In this document: positions 20,119-28,278 of the stretch, one piece after another
Numbering within the stretch: position 1 is the stretch's first letter
Layout of the letters: each line of letters opens with the position of its first letter
Position numbers and translations under genes: made by a program
The notes under the pieces: model-generated
The model's input: only the letters and a program-made list of their open reading frames with translations
Database searches by the model: none
What the model was told of the DNA's origin: nothing
Source: Maledivibacter sp.
Lineage (GTDB): Bacteria; Bacillota; Clostridia; Peptostreptococcales; Caminicellaceae
DNA length: 64,000 bases
Direction of reading: 5' to 3'
Assembly (NCBI GenBank): GCA_025210375.1
Contig: JAOASB010000022.1
Location: 62,001-126,000 of the forward strand

Positions 20119-20388
20119 ATGGCTTTAACAAAAGAAATTAAGGATCAAATAATAAGTGAACATAAGGTTCATGAATCAGATACTGGTTCTCCTGAGGTGC
20201 AAATCTCATTACTTACTTTCAGAATTAATGAATTAAATGATCATTTAAAAACTCATAAAAAAGATCATCATTCAAGAAGAGGTCTTTTAAAGATGGTTGG
20301 TAAAAGAAGAAATCTTCTTAACTATCTTAAGAACAAGGACATCGAAAGATATAGAGCATTAATTGCTAAACTTGGATTGAGAAAATAG
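20119..20388 (+). CDS. rpsO: 30S ribosomal protein S15
   Basis: Primary 16S rRNA-binding protein of the small subunit platform. The 89-residue product has the full S15 signature ([24 protein letters not shown], then [21 protein letters not shown]). A GAGGAGGTGA site precedes the ATG. It has its own leader and terminator, so it can be expressed apart from pnp. Confidence 0.98.
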   Translation: MALTKEIKDQIISEHKVHESDTGSPEVQISLLTFRINELNDHLKTHKKDHHSRRGLLKMVGKRRNLLNYLKNKDIERYRALIAKLGLRK

Positions 20389-20392
20389 TATT

Positions 20393-20420
20393 GAGCGGGC
20401 TTACCCCGCTCTATTATTTT
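20393..20420 (+). terminator. Intrinsic terminator after rpsO
   Basis: GAGCGGG pairs with CCCGCTC across a short loop, followed by TATTATTTT. Confidence 0.85.
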
Positions 20421-20559
20421 ATCATTTGCAGGAAAATTAACCCATTTATAGTCATGCTATACTAAAACTTAAGATGAATTTTACTGAAATAATAAATGCT
20501 TCTATATTTTTTAGGAAAATTTATTAATCTTTAAAGTAGCATTATTTTATTTGGGCATA
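20421..20559. other. AT-rich gap between the rpsO terminator and the repeat element
   Basis: No gene found. The only structure noted is AATGCT/AGTAGCATT, which can pair weakly around 20495-20550. The rest is unassigned AT-rich DNA leading into the family B element. Confidence 0.5.
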
Positions 20560-20670
20560 GTATACAGAGATTCTAGTCAAAACTTTAACTTATAGATATC
20601 AAAGATCCCCAGAAACGTTGGATATTTCCATATCTATAAATTAAGATTTACTTAGAACTCTCTATATTAG
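20560..20670. repeat. MITE-like inverted-repeat element, family B, copy 1
   Basis: Left arm ATTCTAGTCAAAACTTTAAC..ATAGATATCAAAGATCC is the imperfect inverse of right arm GGATATTTCCATATCTATAA..AAGATTTACTTAGAACTC, with arms of about 50 bases around a short centre. Related copies lie at 23746-23850, 35346-35440, 43013-43086 (inverted) and 43751-43860. It is non-coding. Confidence 0.7.
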
Positions 20671-20781
20671 GTTTTTTTTATTACATAGTAGGAAATAATA
20701 TTTAAATGTAGAAATAAACTAATATACTTTATGTATATTAATAGTATTTAGACGCTAAGACGCTAGTGAAGGAGGTATAAA

Positions 20782-22884
20782 ATGGTTAAAGTTTTTGAAA
20801 TGGAACTTGCTGGTAGAACGCTTAAGGCGGAAATAGGTAAAGTAGCTGAACAAGCTAATGGGGCTGTAATGGTTAGCTATGGAGAAACGGTTGTTCTTGT
20901 CACTGCAACAGCATCTGACAAACCTAGAGAAGGTATTGACTTTTTTCCATTAAGTGTTGATTTTGAGGAAAGACAGTATTCAGTAGGGAAAATTCCAGGT
21001 GGATTTATTAAAAGAGAAGGAAGACCTACAGAGAAGGCTGTTTTAACTTCTAGACTAATAGATAGACCTATTAGACCTTTATTCCCAAAGGGATATAGAA
21101 ACGATGTACAGGTTATAGCAACTGTACTATCTGTGGATCAGGATTGTACTCCAGATATGGTAGCAATGATAGGTTCATCTATTGCTTTATCTATATCAGA
21201 TATACCCTTTGATGGACCAACGGGATCAGTTACAATAGGTTTAATTGATGGAGAATTTGTTGTTAATCCTAATGCGGAGCAAAGAGTGCTTACAGATATG
21301 CATTTAGTTGTTTCTGGTACAAAGGATGCTATCATGATGGTTGAAGCAGGTGCAAACATAGTTTCGGAAGATGTAATGCTTGATGCTATAATGTTTGCCC
21401 ATGAGCAGATAAAAAACATTATTGGCTTTGTTGAGAAAGTAGCTCAGGAAGTTGGTAAAGAGAAGCAAGAGGTTGTATTATTCAAAGTTGATGGGGATAT
21501 AGATAGCAAAGTAAGAGAATATGCAATTGAAAAAATGAAGGATGCAATAAGAACAGAAGAAAAGCAACAGCGTAATGAAAATATGGAAAATGTTAGAGTA
21601 GAAGTAGTTAATAAATTTGTTGAAGAATATCCTGAAAATGAAAAGGACATAAAGGTTTCTTTAGATGGTATTGTAAAAGAACTTGTAAGGCAAATGATTA
21701 CAAAGGATGGAATAAGACCGGATAATAGAAAACTAGATGAGATTAGAAAAATAACCTGTGAAGTAGGGATATTACCGAGAACCCATGGTTCAGGGTTGTT
21801 TACGAGGGGACAAACTCAAGCCCTTACTATATCTACTTTAGGAGCCCTTGGTGATGCACAGGTATTAGATGGATTAGGACTTCAAGAATCTAAAAGATAT
21901 ATGCACCACTATAATTTCCCACCATATAGTGTTGGAGAAACTAGATTTTTAAGGGGACCAGGCAGAAGGGAAATAGGACATGGTGCCTTGGCTGAAAGGG
22001 CATTGGAGCCTGTAATACCTTCAGAAGAAGATTTCCCCTATGCAATAAGATTAGTTTCAGAAGTACTTAGCTCAAATGGAAGTTCATCCCAAGCCAGTGT
22101 ATGTGGTAGTACATTATCACTTCTTGACGCTGGAGTACCTATAAAAGCTCCTGTAGCTGGTATAGCAATGGGATTAATTAAAGATGATGATAGAGTAGCT
22201 ATACTTAGTGATATTCAAGGTATGGAAGACTTTTTAGGAGATATGGACTTCAAGGTAGCTGGAACTGAAGAAGGAATTACAGCTATCCAAATGGATATTA
22301 AGATCCATGGAATAGATAAAGCAATTTTACAAAGAGCATTGGAACAAGCAAGACTTGGAAGATTATTTATACTAAATAAGATGAGCGAAGCAATTTCGGT
22401 TCCTAGGGATGAGATGTCTAAGTATGCTCCAAGAGTAATGAAGACAAAAATAGACCCTGAAAAAATTCGTGATATAATCGGACCAGGTGGTAAAACGATT
22501 AATAAAATTATTGCTGAAACCGATGTAAAAATAGATATTGAAGATAATGGCGATATATTTATTACTGCTAATAATATGGAGCAGGGCGATAAAGCACTAA
22601 AAATAATAGAAGAAATTGTTAAGGAAGTCGAAGTAGGAGAAATTTATGTAGGAAAAATTGTAAGGATAACTTCCTTTGGGGCATTTGTTGAAGTATTACC
22701 TGGAAAAGAAGGTCTAGTGCATATTTCTCAAATAGCAAAGGAACGTATTGGTAAGGTTGAAGATTTATTTAAAGTTGGCGATGAAATTGTCGTTAAGGTT
22801 ATAGAGATTGATAAGCAGGGTAGAATTAATCTTTCCAGAAAAGCTGCATTAGCTGCGGATGAAGAAAAGAATAAAAAAGCATAA
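20782..22884 (+). CDS. pnp: Polyribonucleotide nucleotidyltransferase (PNPase)
   Basis: Phosphorolytic 3'-5' exoribonuclease and part of the RNA-decay machinery, here with RNase Y at 37054. The 700-residue product has two RNase PH domains (the second with [16 protein letters not shown]), a helical linker, a KH domain ([17 protein letters not shown], about 570) and an S1 domain ([20 protein letters not shown], about 625). The start is set by AAGGAGGTATAAAATG. Confidence 0.98.
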   Translation: MVKVFEMELAGRTLKAEIGKVAEQANGAVMVSYGETVVLVTATASDKPREGIDFFPLSVDFEERQYSVGKIPGGFIKREGRPTEKAVLTSRLIDRPIRPLFPKGYRNDVQVIATVLSVDQDCTPDMVAMIGSSIALSISDIPFDGPTGSVTIGLIDGEFVVNPNAEQRVLTDMHLVVSGTKDAIMMVEAGANIVSEDVMLDAIMFAHEQIKNIIGFVEKVAQEVGKEKQEVVLFKVDGDIDSKVREYAIEKMKDAIRTEEKQQRNENMENVRVEVVNKFVEEYPENEKDIKVSLDGIVKELVRQMITKDGIRPDNRKLDEIRKITCEVGILPRTHGSGLFTRGQTQALTISTLGALGDAQVLDGLGLQESKRYMHHYNFPPYSVGETRFLRGPGRREIGHGALAERALEPVIPSEEDFPYAIRLVSEVLSSNGSSSQASVCGSTLSLLDAGVPIKAPVAGIAMGLIKDDDRVAILSDIQGMEDFLGDMDFKVAGTEEGITAIQMDIKIHGIDKAILQRALEQARLGRLFILNKMSEAISVPRDEMSKYAPRVMKTKIDPEKIRDIIGPGGKTINKIIAETDVKIDIEDNGDIFITANNMEQGDKALKIIEEIVKEVEVGEIYVGKIVRITSFGAFVEVLPGKEGLVHISQIAKERIGKVEDLFKVGDEIVVKVIEIDKQGRINLSRKAALAADEEKNKKA

Positions 22885-22910
22885 ACCAAAAGGGTTTATG
22901 TTTTTTTTAT
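22880..22910 (+). terminator. pnp terminator, copy 1 of a duplicated pair
   Basis: CATAAACC pairs with GGTTTATG over a five-base loop, followed by eight T. The stem includes the pnp stop codon. A near-identical second copy follows at 22940-22970. Confidence 0.9.
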
Positions 22911-22915
22911 TCATC

Positions 22916-22934
22916 TTGTTGACAAAGTCAACAA
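22916..22934. repeat. 19-bp palindrome between duplicated terminators
   Basis: TTGTTGACAAAGTCAACAA is an 8-bp inverted repeat around a 3-base centre. The same 19-mer (one base different in the centre) is found at 30612-30630, also between two copies of a terminator. Confidence 0.85.
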
Positions 22935-22939
22935 CCTAG

Positions 22940-22970
22940 CATAAATCAAAGGGATTTATGTTTTTTTTAT
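22940..22970 (+). terminator. pnp terminator, copy 2 of a duplicated pair
   Basis: CATAAATC pairs with GATTTATG, followed by eight T. It matches copy 1 in stem, loop and T-tract apart from one compensated C-to-T/G-to-A stem pair and a small loop change. Confidence 0.88.
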
Positions 22971-23036
22971 GTAGTCTATTTTATAGCAGTATATATCCCA
23001 TCCTCTTTTCATAAAATAAAATTAGGGGGGATATTT

Positions 23037-23744
23037 ATGAAAAGAATAACTAAAACCTTTGTTATACCTGTTATTTTATTAGCAATTTTAACTTTTTCTT
23101 TTTTTATGTATAATGAAACCGTAATGTCTGTTTTTGAAAATGATGAATTAGTTCCATTACGAAAAGGAATTAATAAAGAATATATTGCATTTACATGTAA
23201 TGTGGACTGGGGTACGGAGTTTATTCAACCCATGCTTGATATTTTTGAAGAACATGACGTAAGAATAACTTTTTTTGTGTCGGGAAGATGGGCTAAAAAT
23301 AATCCCGATGTTTTAAAAAAGATTAAAGAAAAGGGTCATGAGATTGGTAATCATGGGTATGGACATAGAATGCACAGTAAAATTAGTGTAGAGGATAATA
23401 GGAGGGAAATAGAGAGTACCCATAATATTGTTAAGGATATACTTGGAGATAATATGATATATTTTGCACCACCCGCCGGCGACTTTAGTGATACAACATT
23501 AAAAGTAGCCAGGGAATTAGGCTACAGGACTATTTTATGGAATATAGATACAATAGATTGGCGAAAGGATTCTACTTGTGATAAAATAACAAGTAGAGTA
23601 TTAAAAAAGCCTTTAAAGGGCTCTATAGTTTTAATGCATCCTAAAAAGGAAACAGTTAAGGCTCTTGATTATTTGATTGAAGCAATAAAGGAAAAAAATA
23701 TAAAGGTCGGGACTGTGTCAGATGTATTAAAAGATAATGAATAA
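23037..23744 (+). CDS. Polysaccharide deacetylase family protein (YlxY/PdaB-like)
   Basis: Predicted exported or membrane-anchored de-N-acetylase of the NodB fold (carbohydrate esterase 4), probably acting on peptidoglycan. The 235-residue product has an N-terminal hydrophobic segment (about 8-25), the metal-site region FTCNVDWG in place of TFDDG, FVSGRWAKNNPD, and the metal ligands in NHGYGHRMHSK. It lies between pnp and the M16 protease, where B. subtilis carries ylxY, a deacetylase homologue. The NVDW variant means activity cannot be taken for granted. Confidence 0.85.
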   Translation: MKRITKTFVIPVILLAILTFSFFMYNETVMSVFENDELVPLRKGINKEYIAFTCNVDWGTEFIQPMLDIFEEHDVRITFFVSGRWAKNNPDVLKKIKEKGHEIGNHGYGHRMHSKISVEDNRREIESTHNIVKDILGDNMIYFAPPAGDFSDTTLKVARELGYRTILWNIDTIDWRKDSTCDKITSRVLKKPLKGSIVLMHPKKETVKALDYLIEAIKEKNIKVGTVSDVLKDNE

Positions 23745-23745
23745 A

Positions 23746-23850
23746 TATAGATATTCCAGTTAAACAGTTAATTTATACACATCAAAAATCCCTAGAATCA
23801 TCGGATGTTTTGAGCTGTATAAATTAAGTTTAACTTTTGGAAATCTATAT
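23746..23850. repeat. MITE-like inverted-repeat element, family B, copy 2
   Basis: ATTCCAGTTAAACAGTTAAT..ACACATCAAAAATCC on the left faces GGATGTTTTGAGCTGTATAA..AAGTTTAACTTTTGGAAATC on the right. Its inverse is a close match to 43013-43086. It fills the first part of the 348-bp gap before the M16 protease gene. Confidence 0.65.
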
Positions 23851-23925
23851 TGAGTTAGATTTAGAAAATTAATAGTTTTACTTGAATCTATATATAAACT
23901 AAATTATAATGATGTTAGCTTAGGC

Positions 23926-24020
23926 ATATTTAAAAAATAAACTAGTCATCTTACTTGTTTATTTTTTAAATATCCCTTATACAAATAGAAATAAAAGGGC
24001 AGATGCCCTTATATTTTTTA
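23926..24020 (+). terminator. Terminator hairpins before the M16 protease gene
   Basis: Two hairpins: AAAAAATAAAC/GTTTATTTTTT (about 23932-23968), and AAGGGCA (23995-24001) with TGCCCTT (24004-24010) followed by ATATTTTTT. The second is a plausible terminator for the deacetylase transcript. Confidence 0.6.
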
Positions 24021-24092
24021 GGTCAAAAGTGAGACACGCTGTAGCTTGTTTTGAAAAAATAAGAGTATAGATAATTAGCAAGGGAGATTGTA

Positions 24093-25367
24093 ATGTATAA
24101 AAAATTTATTTTAAATAATGGTATTAAGGTTATAGCTAAGGAAATTCCCCATGTTAGATCTGTATCCATTGGGGTATGGGTTAATACGGGGTCAACATCG
24201 GAAACTTTAAATAATAATGGTATATCCCACTTCATAGAACATATGTTGTTTAAAGGTACATTCAAGAGAATAGCTAAGGAGATAGCTTCTGACATGGATA
24301 GTATTGGTGGACAGCTAAATGCTTTTACTAGCAAGGAGTGTACATGCTATTATTCTAAGGTCTTAGATTCCCATATAGATATAGCTATTGATATTCTTAG
24401 CGATATGTTATTGAATTCTAAATTCGATGAAAATGATATTTCAAAGGAAAAAAGTGTCATCTGTGAAGAAATAAGCATGTACGAGGATTCACCGGAAGAT
24501 TTAGTTTATGACTCTCTTTCAAAGACAATATTTAATAAACATTCTTTGGGATTTCCTATATTAGGTACCCAAGATACAATTGAGACTTTAAATAGAAATA
24601 ATTTGCTAGGTTATATGAAAAATAACTATAATAGTGAAAATATAGTTATTGCTATTGCTGGAAGTTTTGAAGAAAGTCGATTGGTTGAGCAGCTCAATAG
24701 CAAATTTGGTCAGTTTAATTTTGATTCAGTGCCTAAAAGACCTATAGAAAAACCAGTTTTTCATAGTAACTATACTTTTAAGAATAAGGATATTGAACAA
24801 GTACATCTTTGCCTAGGCTTTGAGGGTATCCCAAATGATGGAGATAGTTTATATTCACTATTTATTTTAAATAATATATTGGGCGGAAGTATGAGTTCAA
24901 GATTATTTCAAAAAATAAGAGAGGAACATGGTTTAGCTTATTCCATCTATACCCATCCAAGTATGTATAAAGATTTTGGATTATTTACTACTTATGTAAG
25001 CTTAAATCCTTCTCAGCTCAAAAATGTGGTTGAATTGATTACCGATGAAACAAATAATGTAATAAAAAATTATGTTACATTGGAGGAACTCAAGCGTTCT
25101 AAGGAGCAGTTAAAGGGTAATTATATTTTAGGCTTGGAAAGTACAAGCAGTATAATGACTATGCTTGGAAAATCAGAAATCTATGACAAGAAAATAAGAA
25201 CCATGGAAGAGGTTTTAAAGAAAATTGACTGCGTTGATATGACAGATGTTCAAGATATCATAAAGAAAATTTTTAATAGGGATAAGGTAAGCTTGTCAAT
25301 GGTTGGAAAACTAGATAAAATGGAAGCTAAGCACAGCTTTGAATATATAAAAAGCAATTTGGTTTAA
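24093..25367 (+). CDS. M16-family zinc peptidase (MlpA/YmxG-like)
   Basis: Pitrilysin-type metallopeptidase, cytoplasmic by sequence. The 424-residue product has the inverted zinc motif HFIEH (46-50), the distal glutamate in EEISMYEDSPEDLVYDSL (about 130), and a C-terminal M16 half with RLFQKIREEHGLAYSIY. The length is that of single-chain bacterial processing-protease homologues. It precedes the YmxH-like gene, as in B. subtilis mlpA-ymxH. Confidence 0.93.
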   Translation: MYKKFILNNGIKVIAKEIPHVRSVSIGVWVNTGSTSETLNNNGISHFIEHMLFKGTFKRIAKEIASDMDSIGGQLNAFTSKECTCYYSKVLDSHIDIAIDILSDMLLNSKFDENDISKEKSVICEEISMYEDSPEDLVYDSLSKTIFNKHSLGFPILGTQDTIETLNRNNLLGYMKNNYNSENIVIAIAGSFEESRLVEQLNSKFGQFNFDSVPKRPIEKPVFHSNYTFKNKDIEQVHLCLGFEGIPNDGDSLYSLFILNNILGGSMSSRLFQKIREEHGLAYSIYTHPSMYKDFGLFTTYVSLNPSQLKNVVELITDETNNVIKNYVTLEELKRSKEQLKGNYILGLESTSSIMTMLGKSEIYDKKIRTMEEVLKKIDCVDMTDVQDIIKKIFNRDKVSLSMVGKLDKMEAKHSFEYIKSNLV

Positions 25368-25389
25368 AATATTTAAACATCTAAACATT

Positions 25390-25416
25390 ATGACAATCTT
25401 TTATTGTCATATTTCT
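25390..25416 (+). terminator. Terminator after the M16 protease gene
   Basis: ATGACAAT pairs with ATTGTCAT over a CTTTT loop, followed by a short T-rich stretch (ATTTCTTCCTT). Confidence 0.6.
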
Positions 25417-25471
25417 TCCTTCTAAACTATAAAATAGTACAAACAGGTAAGAAAAAAGGAGGAAGAGATTT

Positions 25472-25741
25472 ATGAAATTTAGTGAACTTGGTGGAAAGGA
25501 AATAGTAAATTTGAGTGATGGCTGCAGACTTGGAATGGTTGCAGAATCTGATTTGCTTATAGATGAGAAAACAGGAAAAATTAAAGCTTTATTAGTTCCA
25601 GATGTAAAAAGTGGTTTTTCTATTTTCTCCGATAAAGATTTTATTGAAATTCCTTGGGAAGCCGTGAAGAAGGTTGGAAACGATATGATTATTATTGAAC
25701 TTGATAATAATAAATATGGAAATAATAGTTTATACTTATAA
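25472..25741 (+). CDS. YlmC/YmxH family PRC-barrel protein
   Basis: The 89-residue product is a single PRC-barrel domain (KFSELGGKEIVNLSDGCRLGMVAESDLLID), the family known from sporulation-associated gene neighbourhoods in Bacilli and Clostridia. AAAGGAGGAAG precedes the ATG. It lies between the M16 protease and aspartate kinase, matching the ymxH position. Function unknown. Confidence 0.88.
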   Translation: MKFSELGGKEIVNLSDGCRLGMVAESDLLIDEKTGKIKALLVPDVKSGFSIFSDKDFIEIPWEAVKKVGNDMIIIELDNNKYGNNSLYL

Positions 25742-25832
25742 GTTGTAAAGTAACATCCCTATATCGGCAATCATACTATAGAATAGAACTAAGTAAGTAG
25801 TTGACATTAGATATGGTACAAGGGGGATAAAT

Positions 25833-27056
25833 ATGGATATTGTTGTACAAAAATTTGGAGGAACTTCTGTGGCCACAAAGGATTTACGAGATAGAGTGGC
25901 TGAGAAAGTTATCCAAGCTAAGTCTTCTGGTAAATTTCCTGTTGTTGTTGTATCGGCAATTGGTAGAAATGGTGATCCATATGCAACGGATACATTGCTT
26001 AAGCTATCCAACACTGTTTACTCAGAGCTTAGTAGTCGAGAATTAGACCTATTAATGAGTTGTGGTGAAACCATATCCGCAGTTCTTATGGCTAATACAA
26101 TAAAATCAAAGGGTTATGATGCTGTTGCTTTAACAGGCTTTCAGGCTGGAATAGTTACAGATTCTAATTTTGGTGATGCTCAGGTTATAAATGTTGATCC
26201 ATCAAATATAATTAACTTTTTAAAAGAAGATAAGATAATAGTAATTACAGGCTTTCAAGGGGTTACTAAAAGTGGAGATATAACAACCCTAGGTAGAGGG
26301 GGAAGTGATACTTCAGCAGCAATTATAGGAGAAGCGTTAAATGCTGAGTCAGTAGAAATATATACGGATGTTGATGGAGTGATGACAGCTGATCCTAGGA
26401 TTGTTTCAGAAGCAAATGTAATTGATTCCCTATGCTATCAAGAAGTCTATCAAATGGCTAAATGTGGAGCAAAGGTTATACATCCTAAAGCCGTTGAAAT
26501 TGCAGAAAGAGCTAATCTGACTTTAAAGGTTAAAAATACATTTAATGATACCGATGGGACCATTATAAATCATAGGCGATCCTTTTCCCGAGTTAAAATA
26601 AATAGGAATCATATTAAAAACCTAGTTACTGCAGTAGCTCATATGAATGATATAGTACAGGTTATTATAAATATCAGTGCTGAAGATAAAAGTAATGACT
26701 TTCTCTTGACAGAATTAACGGAGAAAAGAATAAGTATTGATATGATAAACTTTTTTGATGACAGAAAGGTATTTACTATTTCAAAAAATGATATAGGTAC
26801 TATTAAAGATATATTAGACAGCTATGGTCTTGAATATAAATTAAAGACAAATTGTAGTAAGGTAACTATTATAGGTTATAAAATACATGGAGTTCCTGGA
26901 GTAATGGCTAGATTAGCTAGGGCTTTATCTAGGGAGAATATAAGGATTTTACAATCTACGGACTCAAATACCACCATATCTTGTTTGATTAATAGCGAAA
27001 ACCTATTGGATGCAGTAAAAATATTGCATCAAGAGTTTGATTTAAATAAAGAATAA
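25833..27056 (+). CDS. Aspartate kinase
   Basis: First enzyme of the lysine, threonine, methionine and diaminopimelate pathway: phosphorylates aspartate to 4-phosphoaspartate. The 407-residue product has the N-terminal VQKFGGTSVA motif (about 5-14), the GRGGSDTSAA nucleotide segment, the YTDVDGVMTADPR catalytic stretch and two C-terminal ACT domains (IINISAEDKSNDFLL and IHGVPGVMARLARAL) for feedback control. By position it corresponds to dapG. The rest of the dap operon is not next to it. Confidence 0.95.
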   Translation: MDIVVQKFGGTSVATKDLRDRVAEKVIQAKSSGKFPVVVVSAIGRNGDPYATDTLLKLSNTVYSELSSRELDLLMSCGETISAVLMANTIKSKGYDAVALTGFQAGIVTDSNFGDAQVINVDPSNIINFLKEDKIIVITGFQGVTKSGDITTLGRGGSDTSAAIIGEALNAESVEIYTDVDGVMTADPRIVSEANVIDSLCYQEVYQMAKCGAKVIHPKAVEIAERANLTLKVKNTFNDTDGTIINHRRSFSRVKINRNHIKNLVTAVAHMNDIVQVIINISAEDKSNDFLLTELTEKRISIDMINFFDDRKVFTISKNDIGTIKDILDSYGLEYKLKTNCSKVTIIGYKIHGVPGVMARLARALSRENIRILQSTDSNTTISCLINSENLLDAVKILHQEFDLNKE

Positions 27057-27088
27057 ATTATTAAAATTTCCTAAAACTTCAAAAAACG

Positions 27089-27130
27089 CAAGAACTACTA
27101 TACTATTTTCAGTATAGTAGTTCTTTTTAT
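27089..27130 (+). terminator. Strong intrinsic terminator after aspartate kinase
   Basis: AGAACTACTATAC (27091-27103) pairs perfectly with GTATAGTAGTTCT (27112-27124), followed by TTTT. Confidence 0.92.
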
Positions 27131-27154
27131 GGCTAAAATAATAATACCTAGATG

Positions 27155-27204
27155 ATTCATAGAATGTTTGAGAGCATACAAGATGCTTTAAACTTCCTAT
27201 GAAT
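27155..27204. repeat. Imperfect inverted repeat upstream of the TepA-like gene
   Basis: ATTCATAGAATGTTTGAGAGCAT (shown here as 27155-27177) is mirrored by ATGCTTTAAACTTCCTATGAAT (27183-27204) with a few mismatches. It may be a degenerate member of family B, since the right flank TATCTATATAGGG resembles that family's ends. Confidence 0.5.
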
Positions 27205-27288
27205 TATCTATATAGGGTTTACATAATAGAGCCTAATTTATACGTAAATCCCTGTATGATAGTATTATAAAATATAGGAGTGTTGTTA

Positions 27289-28173
27289 GTGGATATTAAA
27301 AATAATACAAATTTATTTTCGGAAAATCCAGAAACTGAAGAGCCAGAAAAAGCTAAAGTAAAAGTAAATGAGAATTCTAGTTTAAAGAATATTAAAGAAA
27401 TGGGTACTCAAAACCTCCCGAGTGCAAGTAGTAATATTCAGTTCATGACCATAATTGGCCATGTAGAAGGACATAGTGTATCTCCACCCCAAAATAAATC
27501 AACAAAGTATGAGCATATCATTCCCCAGCTAGTGGCCATTGAACAAAATGATGAAGTGGAGGGATTTTTAGTACTTCTAAATACAGTTGGTGGTGATGTA
27601 GAGGCAGGATTAGCTATAGCAGAAATGATAGCTAGCTTATCAAAGCCAACGGTTTCTTTAGTATTGGGTGGGAGTCACAGTATAGGTGTACCCTTAGCTA
27701 CCTCATGTGATCATTCATTTATCGTTCCAACCGCCACAATGACTATTCATCCCATAAGGATGAACGGATTAGTAATCGGAGTTCCTCAGACCTTTAAATA
27801 TTTTCAAAAAATGCAAGAAAGAATTGTTGACTTCGTAATAAGAACCTCAGACATTCAAAGAAATAAGTTTGTGGAACTAATGAATGAAACCGATGAAATT
27901 GCAAATGACATTGGGACTGTACTTATTGGTAAAAAAGCAGTTGAACTAGGACTTATTAACGAGGTAGGCGGATTAAACAAAGCTCTTAATAAGCTTAACG
28001 AAATGATATTATCACGAAATAAAGAGGTAGAAGAAAGAGAATATAATGTGAAAAAAAGAAATAATCAAATCCTATTAAATAAAGAAGAAAATGGTGATTT
28101 AATACAAGACCAAAATAGCATTACGGATAAAGTGATATTAAATCAAAATATCAAGAATAATGAAAGTCTTTAA
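27289..28173 (+). CDS. ClpP-fold serine protease (TepA/YmfB-like)
   Basis: Crotonase/ClpP-fold protease of the translocation-enhancing protein family. The 294-residue product has a low-complexity N-terminus (about 1-45), the core [32 protein letters not shown], the nucleophile region [11 protein letters not shown] and the histidine region [10 protein letters not shown] use GTG at 27289 because ATAGGAG (27274-27280) then has an 8-base spacing; a GTG at 27280 overlaps that site. It precedes ftsK/spoIIIE, as ymfB (tepA) does in B. subtilis. Confidence 0.88.
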   Translation: MDIKNNTNLFSENPETEEPEKAKVKVNENSSLKNIKEMGTQNLPSASSNIQFMTIIGHVEGHSVSPPQNKSTKYEHIIPQLVAIEQNDEVEGFLVLLNTVGGDVEAGLAIAEMIASLSKPTVSLVLGGSHSIGVPLATSCDHSFIVPTATMTIHPIRMNGLVIGVPQTFKYFQKMQERIVDFVIRTSDIQRNKFVELMNETDEIANDIGTVLIGKKAVELGLINEVGGLNKALNKLNEMILSRNKEVEEREYNVKKRNNQILLNKEENGDLIQDQNSITDKVILNQNIKNNESL

Positions 28174-28206
28174 ACTAACATGTTTTCTATGTTATAATAT
28201 TGATAT

Positions 28207-28239
28207 AAAGTGTTAATTATTTTGACACTTTATTTTTTT
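28207..28239 (+). terminator. Terminator between the TepA-like gene and ftsK
   Basis: AAAGTGT (28207-28213) pairs with ACACTTT (28225-28231), followed by ATTTTTTT. It overlaps the far-upstream in-frame GTG of the ftsK frame (28210), which argues for a downstream ftsK start. Confidence 0.75.
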
Positions 28240-28278
28240 GAGGTGATTTTGTTTCCATTGAATAAAGAGGTGATTGCT

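Noticed and set aside
22916-22934. Reading TTGTTGACAAAGTCAACAA as a promoter -35 or a repressor operator for the next gene
   Set aside because: It recurs after ftsK in the same position between two terminator copies, with unrelated downstream genes, so an element-linked role is more likely.
25742-25832. Possible lysine riboswitch before aspartate kinase
   Set aside because: The gap is only 91 bp, too short for an L-box, and shows no matching core.
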